DNA of 39,864 nucleotides from Paulinella micropora. Lineage: Eukaryota > Cercozoa > Imbricatea > Euglyphida > Paulinellidae. Shown one piece after another: positions 28,401-38,200 of this stretch. Numbering within the stretch: position 1 is the stretch's first letter; the number at the start of each line of letters is the position of its first letter. The stretch spans positions 1 through 39,864 of the forward strand of contig WBZZ01004161.1 of NCBI GenBank assembly GCA_019918135.1, written 5' to 3'. The notes beneath the pieces are model-generated. The model was given only the letters and a program-made list of their open reading frames with translations, was not told the DNA's origin and did no database searches. The translations under genes were made by a program, and so were the position numbers.

Positions 28401-29201
28401 ATGTTCAGCCCTTTGACAACCGCAGAGCTGTCCGCAGAACTGAAACGGGTTTTTTGTGAACGAGCTTTGGGTCATAAGCAATCATGTAAAAGTCCTAGCA
28501 AGTGTGATTTTCAAAGTGGTGATGATGGCACAAAGCCGGGCTGGTTCGCGCAGGGTTCGTACAATATTGTTTTTTGTGACGCGCAAGACAGAACAAACGT
28601 GTACCGGTGCGGTTTCTTTTCGTACGAGAGCGAGAACCGCGCTAAAGAACGAGTGGCGTGGAACGCAGCCATGAAAGCTAAGGGCATCAGCGCCTGTGAA
28701 GCGACCGGCTACAGAAAAGTATCGGCTGGTGAAATGAACGACTTTACAGTAAACCTGTTCAGAGATCTGCTGAGCGTCATCACCGCGGGTGTGCACAGTG
28801 TTTGTTACGCTAAACTTGTGGCTGAAATACACAAGATTTCTGAAATACGCAAGATTTCTAAATACGTGCAGAGGATAACAAGAGAATCGTCTGTACAAGT
28901 TGGGCATTCTCTCTACTTGTTTAGCGAAAAGGCTAAGTACACACGCCATGGTGACCTAAGGGCCTTCTTGGAGCATAGTTCCCGTACCCCAGAAGAGTGC
29001 ACGGAGGCCTGAAAAGCGGCCTACACCACCGTAGAAAACTACACGGAACTGTTTGCGACCATGTTGCGAGAGGGCCAGTCACTGCGTGACGATGCGGTGT
29101 TGGTGAATTTAAGGCCTATTAATTTTCTTGTGTACGAGGCCCCAAGAAATGCAGTGCGCGTGGTCTTGGGCAACGGGAGCTTGTACGAAGGGGGGTGTTA
29201 A
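28401..29201 (+). pseudogene. Kinase-like paralogue (copy 3), inactivated
   Basis: The ATG at 28401 starts MFSPLTTAELSAEL. Copy-1 landmarks are present: CKSPSKC, WFAQGSYNIVF, RCGFFSYES, VAWNAAMKAKGISACEAT. A TGA at 29010-29012 interrupts the frame at the position where copy 1 has TGG (Trp, DAAWKATYE). The same frame continues to a TAA at 29199-29201 and shows VLVNLRPINFLVYE, where the catalytic Asp of DLKPSN is Asn and the Lys is Arg. The DFG-like segment is also lost. A nonsense codon plus loss of the catalytic Asp indicate a pseudogene, or less likely a truncated regulatory protein. Confidence 0.8.
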
Positions 29202-29241
29202 CGCATCTGCCAGCGAGCTGAGCTTTCGCTCATTGCGATTG

Positions 29242-29552
29242 CTAAGCAGCCGGTAAGGTGGTGGGAAGGCCGTCGTTCATTTGGAAAACCAGCGTGGGCG
29301 CTGATTCCTTGGTTGAGGTTTTAGCTTGTTCATTTAGCAGTGTTCGCAGAGCCACCAGTTCCTCGGCACCAAGGCCATTTAGGTTGATATACCGATATGA
29401 CCGCTGCCCTGAATCAAAGCGTTCGAGCTTTGCCGTAGATTCACTTTTCGCGTTGACACCCTGGCGTTTTTGGGGCCTAGGCTGGGGCGGCCTCCCCGCA
29501 GGAAGCGGGGTGCCAAGCCTGATTTGCGTCGCCACCCATATCCAGGGGCATG
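29242..29552 (-). CDS. Hypothetical small protein
   Basis: The main frame (29242-29535) codes for a soluble segment with a helical core (INLNGLGAEELVALRTLLNE) and good codon use, but its first codon would be GTG. An ATG at 29552 in a neighbouring frame (MPLDMGGDANQAWHPASC) might be the true start, with a one-base shift in the GC-rich stretch near 29490. It is convergent with the dead kinase copy, 40 bp away. The family is unrecognised. Confidence 0.4.
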
Positions 29553-29727
29553 TTGATGTTTATAAACTAGGCTCAAAGAGCGCCCCTGCCCCCTCCCCTG
29601 GAGGGGAGGGAGCAGGGGGAAGAGAATGGGGGCAGGGAGAGAGAGGGGGGGGGGGGTCGGGCAGTCAATCGGCCGCCCCCAACGTCGAGAGAGGGCGACC
29701 GATTGTCACTTGAATTTTGTTTTTTTA

Positions 29728-30117
29728 TTAAAAAACTTCTTTGTTCGCCTCCTCTTCCACTCCGCCAGTGCTGGCTGGGGGTGCTCCCCGTATCCATGAC
29801 AGCAGGCCTGTTGCCTGCGCAGCGGCCTTGCCATTGCTAGCCTTCGCCGGCTGGGCGGAGGCCCGGCGAAGGCTTTTCGCTCGCGAGTTACTAGCGCCGG
29901 CGCCGCCTTCGCCGGTGATGATACAGCCATTCAAGCACTTGGAGAGACACACGTGTGGTCTCGTGTCAATGCCGCACTCGAAGCATACTTCCGCAAAGCA
30001 CCTCTTGCGCGTGCACAGGTAGAGCCGGGGTTCGCGGCATTGCGGGCACACTCTCAGCTCTGTCGGACTGACGATGCAGGCCCCCGTACAAGCGCCGCAC
30101 TGAACTTGTATGTGCAT
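29728..30117 (-). CDS. Cys-rich zinc-binding protein (standalone version)
   Basis: 129 codons from the ATG at 30117. The N-terminal 65 residues are a dense Cys domain: CGACTGAC, CPQCREPRLYLC, KRCFAEVCFECG, PHVCLSKCLNGC. This domain is about 80 percent identical by eye to the C-terminal domain of the CoiA-like protein at 32628-33896, down to IDTRPHVCLSKCLNGCI. The rest is a low-complexity Ala/Ser/Lys tail ending SWIRG...EEEANKEVF, again like the end of the relative (SWVRG...EEETKKELF). The pattern suggests at least three zinc sites, RING-like or a new arrangement. An AATAAA signal follows the stop. Confidence 0.65.
   Translation of the reverse strand: MHIQVQCGACTGACIVSPTELRVCPQCREPRLYLCTRKRCFAEVCFECGIDTRPHVCLSKCLNGCIITGEGGAGASNSRAKSLRRASAQPAKASNGKAAAQATGLLSWIRGAPPASTGGVEEEANKEVF
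29839..29874. repeat. Perfect 12-bp GC hairpin inside the zinc protein gene
   Basis: AGCCTTCGCCGG-N12-CCGGCGAAGGCT lies in the region encoding the low-complexity tail. The related gene has a palindrome at the corresponding tail (GCGCCAGCTGGCGC, about 32710-32723) and a GTACTAGTA-N10-TACTAGTAC hairpin (32770-32797). Confidence 0.75.
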
Positions 30118-30442
30118 TTTTTAGTCGGAGGCGGGGAGGAGAATAGAAAGAGGGAGGGAGGAGGGGGGGGGAGGAAAAGAAGAAAGAGGGGCGGTTGGTG
30201 GGAAGGGGGGAGCACCACCCCCCCCCTCCGCTAGCAGCAGCGATGCCCCCGCCAAAGCAGCCGTTGCGCACCCGCGCGGTCCCGGAAGTTTTCTTTTTTT
30301 TGTAAAAGTCGTCTTTTTTTGTTACTACAAAAATACACGTTCTAGAGTAATAGCACCGAAAATGTGATAAATCTGACTCCCAGGCATTTTATTCAGGTTT
30401 CAAGGTAGTGTTTTCTTTGTTTTGGAGCGAATAAAAGATGTA
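30118..30442. other. Intergenic spacer
   Basis: It holds purine-rich tracts, a G run (about 30165-30172), a C run (about 30218-30225) and T runs (30293-30320). At its right end, GAATAAAAG on the minus strand (about 30426-30434) is the likely 3' signal of the PC-esterase gene. No gene is supported. Confidence 0.5.
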
Positions 30443-32340
30443 TTAAAAAATGTACTGAACCGAGGCCCAAGCTTGTGGATTCCAGCGTTTGAAGTGCGAG
30501 TAGTAGTGCAGACCGTCATTGCAAGCCTCGGGCACGGATTCCGAAAAGGGGGAGACGTCAATGACGGGAGTGCCGCTAAGGGCGGAGTTGAGGCGAGCCG
30601 TCAGGATCTGCCAGAGTTGGCGGGTGCGCTGCGGGGTGTTGCAGTCCAGCCGAGACCAGGGCACGGGCTCGATGTACAGGAACAGAAATTTGTAAGGGGA
30701 CGCGTGGTACAGGACGCGGTTGGCCAGGTGCAGGCGGAGCGCGTCGCGGACCTGCGCCCAGAACTCGGGCGTGACCGTGTGCGGCACGTACCCCATGGCT
30801 GGACACAAGAGAGAAATGTCGGGCGCCGCTGCTAGTTCCTGGGCTATGACGACGGGATTGGTGCTCTCGGAAAAGCCCAAGCCCCGCAGCAAGGCGCGGC
30901 TGTACAGCTGCGGCTGTCCCAGGTAAACTTCGCTGTTGTCCAGGCCGTAGTGCAGCGGCTCGAACCCGAACGTGACGGCGCTTGTGCTGGTCAAGTTGAC
31001 GCTGACCGTATTAAATTCTGCAGACAAGCAGCACGCAGGGCACACGAGGTTGCTCATCATTTCCACCGCCTCCCTGCTCATCGAGTCGCCGAAGGCGACC
31101 AATTTGCGCACGCCGTAGTGCGCCAGGCGATTCAAGATCTCGTCCGCGCTGAGCTCTGGCAAGCCGCCCGAACAGGACCGCGGCTCCCAACGCAGCTCGC
31201 GGGGCATCAGCGCGCCGAATTCATAAAGGACGTCTTTGTCCGGCTGCTCCGCCGGAGGCCCCGCGGCTGGCAGGCGGTAGAGGCCGGTCAGCAGGGCCTC
31301 CGGCGGCACGGCCGAGCAGGGGGGCGGCGGCGACGACACCTGCGGCGGCACGCTGACGGTTATTTGGCGCAGCCTGCGGGGCACCAGCGCCGTTTGCTCG
31401 AGCGCCCCGTGGTGATTGAGGTGCGGCCACACGTTGATGGGGTACGGCGCGCCTAGCGGCTCTTGGCTCACACCGCCCCAGTGGTACGTGGTGCACCTGC
31501 GGCTGCAGCCCTCGCGGGTGCTGGCCAGCGTGTCCGGCCCGCCCCAATAGCTCGTGAACCAGGACAAATCCTGCCGGGGCGAGGCGTGGCCATAGTAATT
31601 GACTAGGTGGACAGCGAGCGTGTAGTTGAAGACGCCGCCGCGGCCATCGAGCCCGAGCCCCGCAAAGCGCGCCGCTAGCCGGTAGCCCCGGAGCGTAGCA
31701 TTGAAGGGCAGCACGACGAGGCCGGCAATCTGTTCCGGGTTGTACAGAACAGCAAAAAAGTGGGCTTGCTCGGAGTGCACCCCGCCGCCGGCCGTGGCGC
31801 GGGCCCGCGCGGCGCGGGCACCCCGTGCAGCAGCAAGGGCTCGCAAACCGCTGTCGGCAGGGGACAGCGGTCGTAAACCCTGTCCAAGACCAGGCGGTGG
31901 ATCACGACCCCCCAGCTTGGCGCCGGCAGGCGGTCGGCTTGTGTGCCACACAGGGTTTGGTCGGGCCAGTCGGGGACCGCCGCGTTGTTTCGGTCGCCCG
32001 TTGTGCTCAAGACGAACGTGTAGTTGTCAAAGGAATAGTCGGGCTTGAAGTTGCCGACATAGTTTGTGGGCGGTTGGGTGTGGTTAGTGGGGACGGGGCC
32101 GCGCGGGTACAAGGGCACGACGGCCTTGCGCCTTCGCGTGTGGTTGTAGAAAAAGGTTTCTAGGTACACCGTGAGTCTTGGCACGCTGACGTCCGCACGG
32201 CCGTCCGGCGGCGCGCACGGGATGAAGCGAAGATTTTTGTAGCGTTCCAGGTGCAGCTCGCCGCCGCAGAGCTGCCAGCCTGAGATATCAGCAACTAGTA
32301 CAGAAACAAGCCCCAGGCCAAGAGCCCAGAAGCACTGCAT
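30443..32340 (-). CDS. Secreted PC-esterase/GDSL-like protein, one frameshift
   Basis: The ATG at 32340 starts a signal peptide (QCFWALGLGLVSVLVADISG). The frame passes into a second frame at about 31785-31815, where a GCCCGC...GCGGGC hairpin sits. The C-terminal catalytic domain has the block I motif VAFGDSMSREAVEMM (G-D-S nucleophile) and, near the end, EACNDGLHYYSHF (D-x2-H), the pair that defines the PC-esterase / TBL-like acyl-esterase fold (PF13839). There are many N-glycosylation sequons in the N-terminal half and an extra Pro-rich linker. About 630 codons in all. Likely role: O-acetyl transfer to or removal from glycans in the secretory pathway or outside the cell. The substrate cannot be read from the sequence. 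Confidence 0.7.
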
Positions 32341-32627
32341 GGTGATTTGTGAGGATGTGCTTTGGCCAGCTGGCAGGGGCGGGGAAGGGGCTGTACCGAA
32401 CTGACGCGAAGCCAGGCGCCAAGCGCTAGCCAGAGAAGAAAGCACATATGTGGCGGAGCTGGGAAGAACGAGTGTGAGAAGTCAGCTAAGAAAAAAATAA
32501 GAGCCAGCCAGGACGAGGTTAATTATTTTCCTTGGCCTGTTTTCCTCTCCTCCCCCCCTCCCCCCCTCGTCTATCCTGCCCCGTGTGGACTGACCGTCTG
32601 GCTAATTTTGTTAAATATTTTTTTAAA

Positions 32628-33896
32628 TTAAAAAAGTTCTTTTTTTGTTTCTTCCTCTTTTTGGACAAAGCCTCGCACCCAAGACGATAAAGTCCCCTGG
32701 GGGAGCTTGCTAGCGCCAGCTGGCGCAGGCGGGCCAGGGGTCTTCCTTTTCACCTTTTTGGCACGCGAGGTACTAGTACTACTACTGCTACTAGTACGTG
32801 TGCCTTGTTCCATGATGCAGCCATTCAGGCACTTTGAGAGACACACGTGTGGTCTTGTGTCGATGCCGCACTCGAAGCATACTTCTGCAACGCACCTCTT
32901 GCGCACGCAGACGTAGAGCCGGGCCTGACGGCATTGCGGGCAGACCTTCAACTCTGCCTGACTAACAATACTAGCCCCCGTACAGTCCCCGCATTGAACT
33001 TGTATTAAGGACGACCCGTGTCCGCAGCGCTCTTGTTCCTGCTCAGCAGCTGACTCTGTTATGAATTGTTTTTCCCAGGCTGCCTGCTCGCCGAATTGTG
33101 TTTGCCAGGCGGCGTGCTCTGCCCAGTGCTGTTTTAGCTGCTGGGATAACGCTGCCCCGGCTTGTTTCTTTTCGGCGCAAGCAATGCATTCCGCCTGAGG
33201 TCTCCAACAACTTACATCTTGCAACTCATAGCCCCCCCCTGCGCTCTTTTGCGGGTTTTGGCTAAAGCTGACCTCCAGTCCTATCACTTTGGGAAATTTG
33301 TAATAGGCCTGCCAGTGTTTTGTCTCCTTGCGGCTGCTGACTAAAATCTCCACAAATGCTACGGGCTCTCCGTGCTCATCTAATATAGTCACGTCGGGTC
33401 TGAACTTGGCCTCCTCGGGTGCCAGCCCAAAACGCCCCCGAGCTAACGAACTTAGAGCTTTTTCTAGCACAACACTGCAGCCCCCAATGTTTCGCTGCTG
33501 ACTTAGGCGGCAGGCTCGCGCGCAACGGCACGCAGGCCATGTAAAAGTAATCTTAGACAGTTTGGCCTGGATGAACGCCTTCGCTAGCAAGTGTTGAAGC
33601 CCCTCCCCCCCATGAACTCTGCTGTCTCCCGGCTCCGACGGTTCTAGGTGTCTGAAGTGCGAGCGCTTCTTACCGTCCGTGGAAGCCCGCACCAGAGTCA
33701 ACGGTTTCACGCACTGCGGACAGCTGAGTTTGTTTCGCCAGAGTTCCTGGTTTGACAGCGCCTCCTGTGCAGTGACGAGGCGGTCTGGTTCAGCTCCTTT
33801 GTCCCACACAAGACACGCCAGTGGTACAAGTAAACCTTTACTGTCAGTCGGCAGCAATTCCGGTGCCTCTGTTACCAAAAACCGCCGCGGATTCAT
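32628..33896 (-). CDS. CoiA-like nuclease fused to a Cys-rich zinc domain
   Basis: 422 codons from the ATG at 33896. The N-terminal two-thirds show the order of the competence protein CoiA-like family (PF06054): a zinc ribbon start (CPQCVKPL), SHFRHLEP, a helix with GGEGLQHLLAKAFIQ, and a nuclease-like core AKFRPDVTILDEHGEPVAFVEILVS (R-x-D...E-I, a PD-(D/E)xK-type layout in which the usual E-I-Q-x-S is E-I-L-V-S). A helical, Gln/Ala-rich linker follows, then the same Cys domain as the 29728-30117 protein (CGDCTGAS, CPQCRQARLYVC, VCFECGIDTRPHVC). The tail is Ser/Thr- and Lys-rich. Possible role: DNA processing or recombination in a viral-type element (inference). No frameshift is seen. Confidence 0.65.
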   Translation of the reverse strand: MNPRRFLVTEAPELLPTDSKGLLVPLACLVWDKGAEPDRLVTAQEALSNQELWRNKLSCPQCVKPLTLVRASTDGKKRSHFRHLEPSEPGDSRVHGGEGLQHLLAKAFIQAKLSKITFTWPACRCARACRLSQQRNIGGCSVVLEKALSSLARGRFGLAPEEAKFRPDVTILDEHGEPVAFVEILVSSRKETKHWQAYYKFPKVIGLEVSFSQNPQKSAGGGYELQDVSCWRPQAECIACAEKKQAGAALSQQLKQHWAEHAAWQTQFGEQAAWEKQFITESAAEQEQERCGHGSSLIQVQCGDCTGASIVSQAELKVCPQCRQARLYVCVRKRCVAEVCFECGIDTRPHVCLSKCLNGCIMEQGTRTSSSSSTSTSRAKKVKRKTPGPPAPAGASKLPQGTLSSWVRGFVQKEEETKKELF

Positions 33897-34558
33897 CAGC
33901 AGCTAGGGCGCGATCACGAAAGAGGAGCCGCGCAGGAGTGGTTCTTCAGCTTCTTGCCCCTTGCGGTGTGCGCAATTTCTGCAACCTCTTGTTTCTGAAT
34001 GCCTCGCTCCTCCTCCCTTTCTAAGACGAACTTAGATGGAGAAGGTGCCCCCCCCCCCCCCCCTAATCCCCCTCCCCGTCTTCACCTTTATCATCTGCCC
34101 CTCCCCCTTCCCTCCATTGCTTTTGGTTCTGCTCCGCTACCGGTGCATGTGTGTGTGGGAGGGGGGGGCGGGCTTTTCCCCTTCTCCTTTCAAAAAAGTA
34201 TGAAGAGTAGACAACCGTTTCTTTCAACAAAAGTTTGACATAAGTCTTAAAACTTGGTGCCGGTAGGTTCCGGGGGTGAAGCATTCCCCATCTTTCGCTT
34301 GCCCCTTCTTTTCGTGTGTTTGTCTAAAAAGTCCTTGGCGACATACCCTCGAGCGTCAATAGCTACTTTCGTTGCACTCAGCAAGTGCTATTTTGCTGGG
34401 AAGACTTTCCTGCAGATAGACAGGCCTGGGGATATACACCTCTCTGAAGCCTCTTATACATTGGCTAAGATGGAAGATAACTGTTTTGTGCCCTCTAGGT
34501 GCGTAGAGTTCAGACTATAGCAGAGCATAAATTTTATTAAAAGTAGCGGCAAAAACCG
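33897..34558. other. Intergenic region with a low-confidence plus-strand frame
   Basis: It has a C run (about 34050-34063) and a G run (about 34161-34168). A plus-strand frame at 34254-34520 has a coding-like part (ATYPRASIATFVALSKCYF, LQIDRPGDIHLSEASYTLAK) and could be a small gene or remnant, but I cannot identify it. TTTTAATAAAA on the minus strand (about 34533-34545) is the probable 3' signal of the origin-binding helicase gene. Confidence 0.4.
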
Positions 34559-37500
34559 TCAAGAGAACGCTGCTAGTGTCTGGTTATCTGCTAGCTGCCT
34601 GACTTGGGAATGCAGTTTAGATTTAGTTTTTGCCATTTCTCGGGGGGGGCGTCGTGCAGAAAGCGTGCATGCATCTGCAACTTCAAAGGCAGTTTTTCCT
34701 TGTATGGAGTCGGGGGCTAACTCATACCGCGAGAAATTTTCTCCGCTGTCTTTGCATTGGCCATCACGACGCCCCGGATTCACAATCCGAAGTAGCTGGC
34801 AGGGCAACACAGCCCGAAGCACCTTTGCACTTTGTCTGATTGCGTGTTGGACAGGTACTAGGGTCTTGAGCGGTCGGGCTTGGAGCAGTTCGGTGACGTA
34901 GCGCCCAGGCTTCCATTTGGCTACAACTTGAGGCAGCGCCTCGAGTATCCGACGCAGGCAGCGTGTGATTGCAGGCAGATCTAGCTCAAGCGTTGTCAGT
35001 CGTAGCCCTTCCGGCGGCGCGACTCTCTCTATGTCGAGCGTGAGTGCTTTGAGAAGATTAGAAACAGCGGTCGCGATGGGCAGGATTACTTTGTTCTGAT
35101 CAAAAAGAGCAACAAAGCTGCCTGGTTGGTATTCTTGTTGGCAAATTTTCTGCAGATTGTATTCTCGTAAAAGCTTGAGCAGAAGGCAGCGTGTGGAAAA
35201 GTCTGTCCGTTCGCACTCTTTCATCGTTTTCCAATCGGGACGGAGGTTGGGGAACGCCGCCACAAACACAAACAGAGCTTTTTTGTCGGCGTGCAATTCC
35301 TGCGCCACTGCTGGGTTTTGCGAAAAGAAATCGCACTCCTCTTCAGTGAAAAGTCCGCTGGACAGACGCGCAGCCTCTGCGGCAACCTCCGCGTTTGTGA
35401 GCACGACCGCCTCCTTGCTTGTAACGGATGGGTCGGAATCTGATGCGGGCTGTTGGTGCAGTGCTTCGTAGGCCACGAGCAGTTGCCGCTCGGTCTCTAT
35501 GCGATTCGCCAGACGTTGGTCATTGGCGGCGCGCAGGGTTTGAAGCAGTTCCTTTTGTGCCGTCCTGGCAGCCTCTTTGTGCGCATCCAGCTGCTCTCTG
35601 TCCTCCATGGATAACGCAGTCTCTTGCCATTCGTCCGGTAGTAAGAAATCGTGCCGAGTTCTGGCGGGCGGGAGGCGAAGCTGAGAGTAGTCTACAAATG
35701 CGGGCGAGTTGAGACCCATTTGCCGGAGGAACCAGAGAAGCTCGCGCAGCGCATGGTTGCGGCTGCGTGCTGCAGCGAGTGTGTTAAACGAAGCGCAGAG
35801 CGCAACCCAGCGATCGGCTTTTGACCAGGTCATTCGGTCTCTCGAGAGGACCTGGTTTGCCCACTCGCTGTGAACACCAAACACGTGTTCCACAAAGAGC
35901 GTGTAAGTCTCTTCAAAGTCGATGCTTTTCCGGATCTGGGCTAAAGTGTCGGGTCCCCTGGATGAGTAGGATTTGGGACGTGACACACAAATGTGCCACT
36001 GCTGCAGGCGTAGAAAACGTACTCGCCCCGCCATTTGAATATAATTTAACATGGGCACTTGGTTGTTACTGATGTAACTGAACATGGCCGAGAAATGTTG
36101 GGCGGAAAAGTCAAAACCCACTGTTAATACTGACGTAAAGATCACGACATCTGCTCGCATCCATTCTTTCACAATTTGTTCATGCGTGCGCTTAAAGTCT
36201 GCAAGACGTTCGCTCCCCTGGTGATAAAGCAAGATTTTTATCCTATGAATCTTGATTCCAATCTCCGCTTGAGCAGGCGGGCTTGGCGCTTGGTGCCATG
36301 TGCAACTGCCACGCGTTGTCCCCTGGATAACGCGAGCTCAAGGGATCGGTGGATACTCTTGGAACCCCGGTGGATAAAGACGTCGCGCGCCATGTGTGTG
36401 GTGTGCTTGTTAATATAGAAAATAGTGTTTTGGGGCGTGGCACGGCCCCCGTCGGTCCATGTATCATTGAACTCTCCAGGGGTGGAGGGCGCGTTCAGGA
36501 TTTCCTGTAAAACGCGAATAGTTTTCTGCCCTAAAAAAGCGTCCATGGCCAAAACGCAGCGGCTGCTGCGGAGGACGGACGCAAAAATACTGGCGTTTCG
36601 CTGGTTGTACTCGCCCTGGCACAAACCAGCTGTCACGTTGAAGAGCGTGCTTTCAGACTCGTCCAACACGACTAAGTCAAAGGACCTTGCTCCGAGCAGC
36701 TTGTGCAGTGATTCGTATTGAAACACGACTTTATTGGGGTCCAGCGTTGTTCGCGCCCGCTTCTTTGATCCTTTGGGTAAGTCTTGGTAGAATGCTATCT
36801 CGATGCCCGCCTTTTTCAACTCCAACTCCAGTCGGTGGTGCAGGCTGACATTGAAGGTTATGCTGGGGCCTATCATAAGACAGCGGAACGCTTGGTCCCG
36901 AGATCGGCGCAGCTTGGACAAGGCTTGTAGCTCTTGCGCGGAGAAGAAGTCGTCTGGGTTGTGACCCTCGATACCCAACAGAAGGCGGGCTAACGCCTCT
37001 GTCTTGCCGGTCCCCATGCAAGCACGCAGGAAGACCAGCCGTGCCCCTTCGGGCAGGGCTAACTTGCGCACCCAGCGCGAGTCATATTCCACATACATCG
37101 CCTCTGGGCCCCGCCCATCTTTGGTGCCAAAGTCGTGTGCCTGCTCCCCGCCCTCATAGACCTGGTTTTCGAAATGTGGAAAAAGAAAGCGGAAACCGCC
37201 CGGCTTTTGTGCGCGCAGCTCGGCTTCGGCGATGACCGACGCCGACGCGTCTAGTGGGAGTTCGGGGCGGCGGCACCGGTTGGGTGGGTCGGTCAGACGA
37301 CGTTTCTTGCGCCTGGGCGGTCGCACGGGCGCTGCCTTCAATTCTTTTTCCTTGGCCGCTGCCTCGCAGGCCGCGCACTGCTGTAGCCACCAGGCATAGT
37401 CGTCCCGGCAGATGCGCCGAGTCGCGTCCGTGCAGTCAGGACAAGCCACGACGAAGATGTCCGAGTAGTGGAATTGCGGGCGGGGGGCGGGGGCGGCCTG

Positions 37501-38066
37501 GTGGCTGGCTTCTTGCTGTTCTTCTTTCTCTGGCGCTTCTTCTTCTTCAGTTCCTGCGTCGTCGTCCTGACGGTTCTCGTGAGGGTCGTGTTCTGTGCCC
37601 TCGCTACCATCGTCGTCTGCTGCGGCCGCCCCTGCGCCAGGTCGCGCCTGGAGGCGGCGGCCTGGGGACTGGCAGAGTGAACCGGCGACCTGGATGTGCT
37701 GTAGGGTCATGTAACAGTGCTCGGGCCAGCCCGCCTCTTGTAGCAGTCTCTGCAAGTCACTGAAATGCGAGGAGACCAGATAGGGCAATAACTGTGCCTC
37801 GAGCGCAGCTCGCTCAAAGGCATTAAGATCTCCCACCTCGGGGGGCGCTCTCCCCTCTCTGCCAAGGGGTCGCAGGACTCCGCGCTGGTCTCTCCCGCTG
37901 TGTCATGCGATTCGAATACGGGTTCTTCGTCGTCTTCCTCACTCGGCATGACCGAGGAAGAAGACGATGAAGACGAGGGGGAAGAGGAGAAGTTGCTGGC
38001 AGTTCCAGCTGTCTCAGCATCATCGTCTCCCATGTCGTCGCCGTCGGAGGTATCCGTGTCGCTCAT
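34559..38066 (-). CDS. Origin-binding-protein-like SF2 helicase (Herpes_ori_bp family), two frameshifts
   Basis: The likely start is the ATG at 38066, giving an acidic Ser-rich N terminus (SDTDTSDGDDMGDDD). The frame shifts at a six-G run (37840-37845) into the main frame. A zinc-like CPDCTDATRRICRDD segment and an NLS-like RRKKRRL come next. The helicase has Walker A RACMGTGKTEAL, motif II LVVLDESES (the D-E-S-E form typical of the UL9/Herpes_ori_bp family, PF02399) and CVLAMDA. A second shift in an A5 run (36235-36239) separates the N-terminal half (ends RRLESRFIG) from the C-terminal half (LYHQGSERLADFKRT, VVIFTSVLTVGFDFS, motif VI IQMAGRVRFLRL). About 1,150 codons in all. Role: origin recognition or unwinding. 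It sits directly downstream of the primase. Confidence 0.85.
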
Positions 38067-38094
38067 CTTGTCACCGACGTCGACAGGGTCATGG

Positions 38095-38200
38095 ACACCA
38101 GTGGAGCTGCTGGAACTGCTGGAACTGCTGGAGGAGCTTGAGGAGCTCGAGGAGCTTGAGGAGCTCAAGGAGCTGGAGGAGCTGGGGAGCTGGAGGAGCT
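38095..38200. repeat. Ser-coding microsatellite between primase and helicase
   Basis: A (GAGCTNGAG)n-type repeat that reads as an uninterrupted run of more than 20 Ser on the minus strand in the frame leading into the helicase start. In the primase frame part of it gives GGGSSSSSPAPPAP and the stop at 38165. Confidence 0.85.

Noticed and set aside
29010..29012. TGA read as Trp (altered genetic code)
   Set aside because: Other genes in the window use TGG freely for Trp and end at TGA, and the catalytic Asp is also lost, so a nonsense mutation fits better.
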